Below, piece after piece: positions 6,701 to 11,874 of a stretch of DNA of 14,048 nucleotides. Both the position numbers and the translations under genes were made by a program. The DNA is from Nanobdellota archaeon (GTDB taxonomy: Archaea; Nanobdellota; Nanobdellia; Pacearchaeales; GW2011-AR1). Below the pieces are notes generated by a model that did no database searches, was not told where the DNA came from, and worked only from the letters and a program-made list of their open reading frames with translations. The stretch is taken from NCBI GenBank assembly GCA_018901625.1, contig JAHIEM010000103.1, forward strand, positions 1 to 14,048. Reading direction: 5' to 3'. Numbering within the stretch: position 1 is the first letter of the stretch; each line of letters begins with the position of its first letter.

Positions 6701-7718
6701 TGTTTTTCGCACTCATAATAGAGTTAAAATCTTTATTATCACATGACTGCTTTATTCTGCTTATCATTTTTCTGATTTCTTCTTCAAACTGGGCAGAATT
6801 CATATTCTTAAAACTTTCAGGAGAATCTGTGCTCATCTCTTCTTCTTTAGGCTTAAACCCGGGCCCTCTTCCTTCAAACCAAAAATCCAGATTTATCCAG
6901 TTCCACTCGCACTCCTCGCACATTTCTAATCTTGCAATTACCTCAAAATTATCCCCTTCACAAAAACTGATTTCTTCAACAAGCATCTGTTGAGTTTGCC
7001 TTTTATTTTCTGTGCCAAAAATACTTGCCATTACATCCTCGCATTTTCCTCCGCTCTGCCTGAAATAAGATTCAAAAGTTCTTTCTGCATTCACGCTTTC
7101 TTTAGCAAGCGCTTCTGCATTTTCAGATGAAGAATCTGAATTAAAAATCTGCGCAAGTTTTTGAATACCCTCTATCTTTCCCAGAATATCCAGCTGCTCT
7201 TCTGGTTTTTTAAATTCAATTTCAAAATTCAGCCTGTAAATTAATTTTCCTTCCAAGTCTTCAACTGCTTTATTTTTCTCCTGCTCGTCTTCTTTAAACT
7301 CTTTTTTGCTGAATATAGATGGCCAGGCATTTAATTTTATCTGGATTTTTTTCCCGTCAAATATTATTTTTTTCCATACAGGGGCTGGATTGTCTAATTT
7401 TATTTCTTTCTCCTCTCCTTCAGACCATGCCCATTTTGTTTCTTCTGCTGCCTCTCCTAGAATTTTTTTTATTTGCTCCTGCTTTAAAACTCCGCCTATT
7501 TCTCTGCCAGTTGCTCCCAAAACTTCATTCATTTTTTCGCGGACAGCAGAACTATAAATTAAAAGCTGGACATAATTGATATTTCCAGTTTCATACTCTC
7601 TTGCATAATTAGCAATTTTTTTAAATTCATCATCAGTAGTTGCAGCAGAAACACTTGCAAGAGAAGCTGATAAAAGCAGGACTATTATAAAAGATATGTT
7701 GACCCCTCTTTTTAACAT
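3792..7718 (-). CDS. Large secreted Cys-rich protein of unknown function (1308 aa)
   Basis: I chose the ATG at 7718 because a TATA box lies 26 nt before it and it starts a classic signal peptide (MLKRGVNISF, hydrophobic core, cleavage after SVSA). A longer frame back to 7781 would put the promoter inside the gene. Rough order of parts: charged N-terminal region; Cys-rich block at about 440-645 with CDNNQDDNENQAIDCADEQC, resembling the CDN-x-D-N-D-G-D-x-x-x-DC repeats of surface proteins; Ser/Gln/Glu-rich linker; GITGNFIF at about 725; Pro/Gln linker; RKQEDDN repeats at about 809-833; second Cys-rich block at about 840-892; charged C-terminal domain ending AITGEVILG. No C-terminal transmembrane helix is clear. 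It is monocistronic, and no family was recognised. It is probably a cell-surface or secreted structural, binding or adhesion protein. Confidence 0.85.
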   Translation of the reverse strand: MLKRGVNISFIIVLLLSASLASVSAATTDDEFKKIANYAREYETGNINYVQLLIYSSAVREKMNEVLGATGREIGGVLKQEQIKKILGEAAEETKWAWSEGEEKEIKLDNPAPVWKKIIFDGKKIQIKLNAWPSIFSKKEFKEDEQEKNKAVEDLEGKLIYRLNFEIEFKKPEEQLDILGKIEGIQKLAQIFNSDSSSENAEALAKESVNAERTFESYFRQSGGKCEDVMASIFGTENKRQTQQMLVEEISFCEGDNFEVIARLEMCEECEWNWINLDFWFEGRGPGFKPKEEEMSTDSPESFKNMNSAQFEEEIRKMISRIKQSCDNKDFNSIMSAKNKLWPLNEAWNQQSNNVWEEVDKTFKSQVESMTQEQRYEFDQSYGWIKQEQEKQKKVKELMKVNYESRKQFYLDLFSDYDKKEYYYTQVEFQKRLVEEFRERGEEICDNNQDDNENQAIDCADEQCGGKICGRGTKTLQDGNETKEVESDFYCIEGQCKERGELQEVVRNISMTCPELSSIECPEGGRVFFSRYDSETNCPIETQCLGETEVCEASEDCRQPACGIAECIEKKCQVTELTECRAFDCIEGDERICESDGRIVEICTNGFWEKIGECGEEPEIREEIIFGNECVSANECGSNNVCSNGVCQLIPQVIVTEPLEDSASQSETETQTEESLEDEISGQEPQEQTLEQENEEQTSNEQETSSESIQEIVPEPVQETSSESQEPGITGNFIFNFIGAVFSRMRVSGNAINGFDVEESVSTEPEISQPEPGEINPEPTQSNENQPEGQLENPNQEQPQQDYQQPMENWEDDNRKQEDDNRKQEDDNRKQEDERRKEEDRKRCEKECKRPCVEKCIRGECGEKLECVVDEAQKKCEGSCESGDDCVEKCMKGGDWWKEFENKDENKQEKGVFQAGGSCRTNQGKTEGFIWFGGWGEPFEEIQNLKNKYYSGGQADWCKYDFENLKKQRQEFEKGFNQEFITWFFEKYLANSAENWEQAVSGIFEVYWKDVDNSREMAYRMQCLGIDELPSVNLIDVKYETKYGSVEFWEEIQTVKLEGMDKEVQIISPYMKAWVFPPKEFIEYGMKNGMKNHEFPGSPEEKTERKNQEGPTAEEREKIKQDKKFMNQIREISEKYGGNVDISVQFKDYETNEIVFNLYAQVNENDIIKIEPMLPEEVPAEDVKAEIDFQMIYDMIYDAEKIQGQRTESPPWDKKSSPVQKIKELTNGVKMYFKMRKIMNSVKITPSESEKEVKNLFKKFMSMMMEGEDKGNPEDDSSKKEEGDESGSGNTKDVWESKEAITGEVILG
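5218..5290 (-). repeat. 21-bp tandem repeat coding for RKQEDDN
   Basis: Three identical 21-bp units (5218-5238, 5239-5259, 5260-5280) and a partial fourth lie in frame in the large Cys-rich protein. Identity at the base level, including third positions, points to recent slippage or duplication. The encoded charged segment is probably a helical or extended spacer. Confidence 0.9.
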
Positions 7719-7740
7719 ATTAATTAAATGAAAGACTCCC

Positions 7741-7748
7741 TTATAAAT
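7741..7748 (-). promoter_or_regulatory. TATA box of the large Cys-rich gene
   Basis: On the minus strand the sequence reads AAATTTATAAGG, with the TATA element centred about 26 nt before the ATG at 7718. This supports that start and a leaderless mRNA. Confidence 0.75.
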
Positions 7749-7918
7749 TTTACCTTGCTGGAATTTATATTCCTGAAGCACGAGGTTTCAGAGGATGTCA
7801 TAAGAAAAACTATTTGTAAATTATGCTGCAATAATTCTTAATCCAGATTTTACTCTTATTTCAAGAACATAATCTATTCCCCTATTAGTTATCACTCTTT
7901 GTCCATCTCGGTTTATAG
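7749..7918. other. Left flank of the transposon
   Basis: No complete gene is seen. It holds the tail of a start-less minus-strand frame and ends in the 8-bp direct repeat GTTTATAG that abuts the left inverted repeat. Confidence 0.5.
7911..7918. repeat. Left copy of putative target-site duplication
   Basis: GTTTATAG directly abuts the left inverted repeat. The same 8 bases follow the right inverted repeat at 12849-12856 after a one-base offset. IS6-family transposases are known to make 8-bp duplications. Confidence 0.7.
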
Positions 7919-7942
7919 TTCTCTGGTGCGTTAAGTGGGCTT
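7919..7942 (+). repeat. Left terminal inverted repeat of the transposon
   Basis: The outer part is TTCTCTGGTGC and the inner part TTAAGTGGGCTT, with one variable base between them (G7930). It matches the complement of 12824-12847 at 23 of 24 positions. The outer end loosely resembles, from memory, the GTTCTGTTGCA ends of the IS6/IS257 group. Confidence 0.85.
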
Positions 7943-7958
7943 GGCAAGTAGGTTTTTT

Positions 7959-7988
7959 CTAAGTTTTTCGATATGTTTAAAAACTTAG
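7959..7988. promoter_or_regulatory. Perfect 10-bp inverted repeat over the AbrB promoter
   Basis: CTAAGTTTTT (7959-7968) and AAAAACTTAG (7979-7988) are exact complements separated by 10 nt. The right arm contains most of the TATA box of the AbrB-like gene, so a dimer bound here would block TBP. It is a likely operator, possibly for the AbrB-like protein itself. A hairpin role is less likely, because transcription should start downstream of it. Confidence 0.6.
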
Positions 7989-8004
7989 GGTGCCTAATAA
8001 AATT
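7976..8004 (+). promoter_or_regulatory. Promoter of AbrB-like gene with GGGTGCC element
   Basis: TTTAAAAA (7976-7983) is centred 25 nt before the ATG at 8005. GGGTGCCTAAT (7988-7998) lies between them. The transposase promoter has the same 11-mer at the same distances from its TATA box (12 bp) and ATG (17 bp). Confidence 0.65.
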
Positions 8005-8166
8005 ATGAAGATAATGAAAGTTCTAGATAAGAAGATAGGAAATACAGAATACATAAAGTATAGAATAAACATTCCTAAAAAGGTTGCAGAAGACAGCAAA
8101 CTTTTAGATAAAGAAGTAATTGTCAAACTAGAAGAAAATAAAATTATTATCGAAAAGGAAGATTAA
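8005..8166 (+). CDS. AbrB/SpoVT-like small DNA-binding protein (left end of element)
   Basis: The 53-residue protein follows the swapped-hairpin AbrB pattern: an N-terminal strand (KVLDKKIGNTEYIKYRINIP), then KKVAEDSKLL, then DKEVIVKLEENKIIIEKED. Here Y-R-I-N-I-P-K matches the usual I-x-I-P-K, and the last strands match the G-D-x-V-x-V...I-x-I pattern. Such proteins bind DNA as dimers, often as the antitoxin or autorepressor of an operon. The start is set by a TATA box 25 nt upstream (leaderless). A second ATG at 8014 is possible but fits the promoter less well. The stop overlaps that of the convergent DUF4325-like gene by 4 nt. With an inverted repeat over its own promoter, it is a candidate regulator of the transposon. 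Confidence 0.7.
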   Translation: MKIMKVLDKKIGNTEYIKYRINIPKKVAEDSKLLDKEVIVKLEENKIIIEKED

Positions 8167-8450
8167 GAATGATCTTGCATGTATTCTATAACAATTTCAA
8201 TTATCTTTTTGATAGTGTCGCTGCAATTTTTAAAATAAACTCTATCTAAAATCTTTATTCCATTTTTTCTTATTACATCACTTATTAGGGCATGCACAAA
8301 AGATTGAGTTGCAGACTTAACTTTGTCAAAGTCTAATGTAATCTCCTCACTGTTTTCTAGACTCGGAATTATTTTATTTATTCTAATATCTTTTGCAATG
8401 TCTTTATTTTCTGCAAAAGTTCCAACATACTCATAAAGCTTTATTTCCAT
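8163..8450 (-). CDS. STAS-like DUF4325 protein, partner of the ATPase
   Basis: The 95-residue protein has the centre EITLDFDKVKSATQSFVHAL at about 35-55, matching the DUF4325 pattern of a strand ending in LDF, a short V-x-x-A-T/S-x-S-F turn, then a helix. IIEIVIEYMQ closes the C-terminus. DUF4325 domains are STAS-like and are often found next to or fused with GHKL ATPases. The gene starts 3 bp after the ATPase stop and has no promoter of its own, so the two form an operon. By analogy with anti-sigma/anti-anti-sigma pairs they may form a partner-switching module in which the ATPase phosphorylates a STAS residue. The conserved Ser/Thr here (S46, T48, S50) is the region to inspect. This role is inferred. 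Confidence 0.75.
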   Translation of the reverse strand: MEIKLYEYVGTFAENKDIAKDIRINKIIPSLENSEEITLDFDKVKSATQSFVHALISDVIRKNGIKILDRVYFKNCSDTIKKIIEIVIEYMQDHS

Positions 8451-8453
8451 ATT

Positions 8454-9422
8454 TTAGATGAATTGCGGTTTTTTATATCGAAGTTTAGTTTGTTGTTTTC
8501 TTCCTTCTCGATAAACCTTCCTAATTAAATCCAGTAGCTCATTAAAGTTAAGAGTATTATTCAAACACAAATCTATGGCAACTACTGTTCCATTCCAAAA
8601 TGGTAAGTTTGCTTCAGAAGAAAAATGGTCTTTAAGCGGGTCAGAAATTAGTTTTGCTTGCTTATTTTTTGGGTTTTTTAGCAATTTGTACATCGCTTTT
8701 CCGCTGTATATCATAAAAAAGTCTCTGCTTATCTTAGCAAGAGATTTGATAAAAAACAAACCCGCACCAGCATTTGCTTCTGTCCCCCCTATCTTGGTTG
8801 TTGTTCCAGTTATCCCCGGAGTTAAAGCTAAAGCGAGTGCATTAAGATCATCTTTAGGATGATAAAATCTTTCTAAAGTATGCCTTATACCTACCCCCGT
8901 GTCAACTACTCCAATTCTTATGGTGTTGCTTTTTTTGTAGTACTGGGCACAGACAATTGCACCATCTGGGGCGGACGCATGCTCAAAAACATTTCTTACT
9001 AATTCGCTGATTATATATTTTATTGGTTCTGCTTGCTCTGGTTGAAGGTGCAACATAGGTATCATTTCACAAATAAAATCATCTAGATTTGAGGAATTGG
9101 TTATAAGTTGTAGAGGTATAAATCTGCCTGCAGATTCATGAGGAGTGATTTTAATTCCAGAATCCAGCCCTAAAATCTTAAACAATCCCATCCTCTCAAA
9201 ATAATGCCTTGATGTTGCTTCCATTTTTTCAAAACTTAATTCTGCTTTCTTCCTTCTAATAAACAAACCTAATCCAGTAATCATGCATAGAACTACTGGA
9301 TGTACCGATACCCATTTTTTGTGGGAGGTTATCTCTAAAATTTTGTCATTGCTTGTATCAAACGAATGGATAAATGGGTCTATGTTTCCTATCCAGACAC
9401 TATTTGATAAATGGATTTTCAT
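8454..9422 (-). CDS. STAS-like + GHKL ATPase (HATPase_c) protein
   Basis: The 322-residue protein has an N-terminal STAS-like part (about 25-85), with WVSVHPVVLCMITGLGLFIR then YFERMGLF. A GHKL ATPase follows at about 125-285: N-box E140-x-x-x-N144 in SELVRNVFEHA, G1 box D174-T-G-V-G in VVDTGVGI, and G2 box NAGAGL at 217-222. All nucleotide-binding residues are intact. There is no histidine-kinase phosphoacceptor domain and no transmembrane segment, so it is cytoplasmic and more like an anti-sigma-type kinase or a stand-alone ATPase. Transcription starts from a TATA box 26 nt upstream, bracketed by operator-like palindromic sites. It is the first gene of the ATPase-DUF4325 pair and diverges from the transposase. 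A defence or host-sensing role in the transposon is possible but unproven. Confidence 0.85.
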   Translation of the reverse strand: MKIHLSNSVWIGNIDPFIHSFDTSNDKILEITSHKKWVSVHPVVLCMITGLGLFIRRKKAELSFEKMEATSRHYFERMGLFKILGLDSGIKITPHESAGRFIPLQLITNSSNLDDFICEMIPMLHLQPEQAEPIKYIISELVRNVFEHASAPDGAIVCAQYYKKSNTIRIGVVDTGVGIRHTLERFYHPKDDLNALALALTPGITGTTTKIGGTEANAGAGLFFIKSLAKISRDFFMIYSGKAMYKLLKNPKNKQAKLISDPLKDHFSSEANLPFWNGTVVAIDLCLNNTLNFNELLDLIRKVYREGRKQQTKLRYKKPQFI

Positions 9423-9433
9423 GCTCTCGAGAA

Positions 9434-9478
9434 GGAATCCCGGTTTATAAACCCTTCTAAAACACCGGGATTCCCGGT
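9434..9478 (-). promoter_or_regulatory. Promoter of the ATPase operon with bracketing operator sites
   Basis: TTTATAAA (9444-9451) is centred about 26 nt before the ATG at 9422. Upstream of it, ACCGGGATTCCCGGT (9464-9478) is a 15-bp palindrome with 7-bp arms and a one-base centre. Just downstream, GGAATCCCGGT (9434-9444) repeats one half and is also the exact complement of 9464-9474. Repressor sites on both sides of the TATA box strongly suggest control of this operon. The bound protein may be one of the element's regulators. Confidence 0.65.
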
Positions 9479-9502
9479 ATTTTCACTAAATAGTGATAAT
9501 TA

Positions 9503-9544
9503 GGGTGCCGAAAGGTTTATATAGTTCGGGTGCCTAATTATTCT
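9503..9544 (+). promoter_or_regulatory. Transposase promoter with two GGGTGCC sites
   Basis: TTTATATA (9516-9523) is centred 25 nt before the ATG at 9545. GGGTGCC occurs at 9503-9509, before the TATA box, and at 9528-9534, after it, 25 bp apart. The second copy extends to GGGTGCCTAAT, matching the AbrB-like gene's promoter in sequence and spacing. A shared repressor is likely. Confidence 0.65.
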
Positions 9545-10444
9545 ATGACAAATGAGATAATCTGCCCAAAGTGTAGAAGCAAAGAGATAGTTAAGCGAGG
9601 ATATACAGAAACAAAGCTAGGTGGAAAGAAACAGAGATATTATTGCAAATCCTGCTACAAAAAGTTTATCCCTCAAAACCCATTTTTCAGAATGAGAAAT
9701 ACTCCTGAAAAAATAACTTGTGCTTTAGACTTATTCTTTAGAGGATTAAGCACTAGAGAAGTTCAGGAGCATTTCAAGGCATTCTTCCCCCATAATTCAG
9801 ATCATTCCACGATTCTAAGATGGGCTAGAAAATTCAGTTTAAAGATAGCTTCTTTTACAGATAATCTTAAACTAAATACTGGGAGTTATTTAGAGTTAGA
9901 TGAAATGGAGTATCATAGAAGAAAGAGCCATAAGCAGAAAAGAGGAATTGAGTGTAACTGGTTTATTGATTCAATAGATGTTAAAACAAGATTTATGGTT
10001 AGTTCTGCTTATGTTAAGCATAGAAGTCAAAACTCAATCAGGCAAGTTCTTTTAAGAATAAAAGAAAGAGCAAAAGATGTCCAAACAATTACAACAGATG
10101 GATTAACTGCTTATACAAATATTGTAAAGAAAACTTATGGCTATAATAATAAGTTAGGAAAATATCAAATAAACCATAAAGTAGTCAATGCCTCAAAGGG
10201 AGAAGGATTTAACATATGGGTTGAGAGAATGCACAATACAATAAGGCACAGAACAAAAACTTTCAGAGGTTTTCATGGCTCACTAGAAAGTGCTTATGCC
10301 TTAATGAAAGGCATAGAAATCTATTATAATTTCATAAAGAAGCATGAAGCTTTGAAAGGTAAGACTCCAAGCGAGTTAGCAATTCCTTCCTTAAAATTTG
10401 AAACTCCAAATAGGTGGTTAGAGTTGATTAAATCTACCCAATAA
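9545..10444 (+). CDS. IS6-like DDE transposase with N-terminal zinc ribbon
   Basis: Starting at the promoter-supported ATG 9545, the product has 299 residues; an in-frame GTG at 9530 would lie in the promoter element. A zinc ribbon holds C7-x-x-C10 and C34-x-x-C37, followed by an HTH-like region (GLSTREVQEHF). The DDE catalytic residues are D119 in LELDEMEY, D185 in TITTDGLTAY and E227 in NIWVERMHNTIRHR. The end, FRGFHGSLESAYALMKGIEI, matches the GF-x-S-x-x-S-A...GIE block of IS6-family enzymes. IS6 enzymes transpose replicatively and leave 8-bp duplications, which fits the direct repeats around the element. No stop or frameshift disrupts it, so it may be active. The gene is convergent with the Lrp-type gene, with 1 nt between them. 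Confidence 0.88.
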   Translation: MTNEIICPKCRSKEIVKRGYTETKLGGKKQRYYCKSCYKKFIPQNPFFRMRNTPEKITCALDLFFRGLSTREVQEHFKAFFPHNSDHSTILRWARKFSLKIASFTDNLKLNTGSYLELDEMEYHRRKSHKQKRGIECNWFIDSIDVKTRFMVSSAYVKHRSQNSIRQVLLRIKERAKDVQTITTDGLTAYTNIVKKTYGYNNKLGKYQINHKVVNASKGEGFNIWVERMHNTIRHRTKTFRGFHGSLESAYALMKGIEIYYNFIKKHEALKGKTPSELAIPSLKFETPNRWLELIKSTQ

Positions 10445-10445
10445 T

Positions 10446-11429
10446 TTAGAGGTATACAAACTTGTGCTCTTTCGAGATAGTCACTATGTCAATACTCTTG
10501 ATTATATCAGAAAATTTATCTTTCAAATCTTCTATTATAAAGCTAAATTCAGTTTCTGAATAAACTTCAAACTCGGGTTCTATGTCCCAGCTTCCTACAA
10601 CCTTAAGATTGTGAATAACATTCTTATTGCTCGCAAGATAATCCCCTAGTTTTTCAAGCCTCTCCTTCTTCGGAGAGTCTAAGTAAAAAAAGGTCTTATA
10701 GAACCTAATCCCAAGTTTGTCATAATTAATAGCAACCCTGAATCCAGTAATTATTCTTTCTTTCTCTAGCTGCCTTATTCTGTAATTTACAACTCTTGCA
10801 CTCGTTTTCAACTCACCAGCAAGGTCTACAATAGGTTTTCTTGCATTCTCAGCCAATTTCTTTAAGATTTCTAAATCAATCTTATCTAGTTTCTCCTTCT
10901 TGTCTCCCGAAACTATGACCCGAGTCCTATTGTAAGTTTTCTTGCCGGTCAAATAATCACGGTTATAAACAAATCCGGACGAAAAGATAGAGACTGCCTT
11001 TTTGTTTATATAATTTTCAAATAAACTCATAATCTCATTCTTTAAAGAGTCTATTTCTTGAATTGACTCTGCTTCCAATGAAATAAGCAAATCCCAACTC
11101 CCATTGCATGAAACAATCCATTTAACACTCTTATTCTCCTTCAGATTTTTTAAGATCTCATCAAGTTTCTTAGAATCCATATGCTGAAAACTCAAAAGGA
11201 TTTTAAACTGAATTATTCCCAGTTTTGATAAATCCAGTGCAACCTGATACTGAGTGATTACTCCTTCTTCTTCCATTTTTCTAATTCTGTAATTTACAAC
11301 CTCAGAAGACAGAGCAACTTTCTTTCCAATCTGCGAGCATGTTTGCCTGCAATTCCAATCAAGTTCGTAAAGTATCTTTCTATCTTTCAAATCAAGCTTG
11401 AATTCATTCTTTCCAATGCTTTTAATCAT
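10446..11429 (-). CDS. Tandem double Lrp/AsnC-type transcription regulator
   Basis: The 327-residue protein is two Lrp/AsnC units in a row. Unit 1 has an HTH at about 13-60 (LDLKDRKILYELDWN, then SSEVVNYRIRKMEEEGVI) and an alpha-beta RAM-like ligand domain to about 150. Unit 2 repeats this with KIDLEILKKLAENARKP, SARVVNYRIRQLEKERII, and a second ligand-type domain to the C-terminus. Standard Lrp proteins are about 150 residues, so this is an intact duplication. It is leaderless, with TTTATAAA (11452-11459) centred 26 nt upstream. It lies in the transposon, divergent from the unknown three-gene operon and convergent with the transposase, and so could regulate element genes or respond to host amino-acid status. 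Target and ligand cannot be told from the sequence. Confidence 0.88.
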   Translation of the reverse strand: MIKSIGKNEFKLDLKDRKILYELDWNCRQTCSQIGKKVALSSEVVNYRIRKMEEEGVITQYQVALDLSKLGIIQFKILLSFQHMDSKKLDEILKNLKENKSVKWIVSCNGSWDLLISLEAESIQEIDSLKNEIMSLFENYINKKAVSIFSSGFVYNRDYLTGKKTYNRTRVIVSGDKKEKLDKIDLEILKKLAENARKPIVDLAGELKTSARVVNYRIRQLEKERIITGFRVAINYDKLGIRFYKTFFYLDSPKKERLEKLGDYLASNKNVIHNLKVVGSWDIEPEFEVYSETEFSFIIEDLKDKFSDIIKSIDIVTISKEHKFVYL

Positions 11430-11451
11430 ATTTTAAGATAATTACAAATAG

Positions 11452-11459
11452 TTTATAAA
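11452..11459 (-). promoter_or_regulatory. TATA box of the double-Lrp gene
   Basis: TTTATAAA is centred about 26 nt before the minus-strand ATG at 11429, implying a leaderless mRNA. Confidence 0.75.
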
Positions 11460-11513
11460 TCTTGTCATTTTAAGGTATTTTTTAGTCATAACTTATAAGA
11501 AAGGCAAAATACC

Positions 11514-11550
11514 ACTATATAGTAAGAAAAACCCGCTCTCAGGGGTTTTT
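11514..11550 (+). promoter_or_regulatory. Candidate promoter and hairpin before the unknown cargo operon
   Basis: ACTATATAGT (11514-11523) is a palindromic TATA-like sequence 40-50 nt before the ATG at 11563. A second candidate, CTTATAAG, lies at about 11492-11499. AAAAACCC (11527-11534) pairs with GGGTTTTT (11543-11550) around an 8-nt loop. Unlike the other first genes here, this one has no TATA box 25 nt before its ATG, so its mRNA should have a short leader that may include the hairpin. Confidence 0.4.
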
Positions 11551-11562
11551 AGGATAAAGAAA

Positions 11563-11874
11563 ATGAAACAGGAATACAGAATAAAAGAAATTGAAAGAGA
11601 ACTAGAACAGTTCAGACAAGAAGCTGAAAATGCTCACTCTAGTATGAAGCAACTTGATTTAAGCAGCCGCAGCCCAAGTTGGATTCATCAATGGAAAGAT
11701 TCTTTTGAGGAAGGTCTGCATAGAATAAGAACATACTATTTTGACGAATACATGCAGTTAGCTAACGATATACCTATTGCAGGAATTAACGCAAGAGAAG
11801 CAATTCTCTCTTGCATAGACTATCTTACTCGAAAAATGATTTCTAGAAGTAAATTAACAGGAGAAAGAACATGA
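11563..11874 (+). CDS. Unrecognised 103-aa coiled-coil protein (transposon cargo)
   Basis: I do not recognise this family. The N-terminal 30 residues (YRIKEIERELEQFRQEAENA) have heptad-like spacing and are probably a coiled coil. The middle has WIHQWKDSFEEGLHRIRTYYFDEYMQLA, which also looks helical, and the C-terminus is basic. There is no signal peptide or transmembrane segment, so it is likely cytoplasmic. It is the first of three tightly linked genes: its stop overlaps the next start (ATGA at 11871). It could be a small dimeric adaptor or an antitoxin-like partner of the next protein, but nothing in the sequence decides this. Confidence 0.75.
   Translation: MKQEYRIKEIERELEQFRQEAENAHSSMKQLDLSSRSPSWIHQWKDSFEEGLHRIRTYYFDEYMQLANDIPIAGINAREAILSCIDYLTRKMISRSKLTGERT

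Larger units (their letters stand above)
7821..7958 (-). pseudogene. Start-less open frame crossing the left transposon end
   Basis: On the minus strand the frame runs 45 codons from after a TAG (7959-7961) to a TAA at 7821-7823, with no ATG. The downstream part reads INRDGQRVITNRGIDYVLEI then RVKSGLRIIAA, which looks protein-like, while the first third is encoded by the inverted repeat. It may be the tail of a chromosomal gene cut by the insertion. However, joining the two flanks at the direct repeat does not restore a start codon, so the frame may be fortuitous. Confidence 0.25.

Noticed and set aside
3883..7579. Many plus-strand open frames opposite the large Cys-rich gene
   Set aside because: They are hydrophobic or Ser/Phe-rich mirror translations with no promoters or ribosome sites, while the minus-strand frame has a signal peptide and conserved-looking Cys patterns.
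7719..7781. Longer N-terminus for the large secreted protein
   Set aside because: It would include the TATA box in coding sequence and bury the signal peptide behind 21 extra residues.
9496..10460. Transposase gene as a separate short insertion sequence with its own ends
   Set aside because: GGGTGCC near 9503 has no complementary copy after 10444, and the next gene's stop codon begins 1 nt after the transposase stop, leaving no room for an end.
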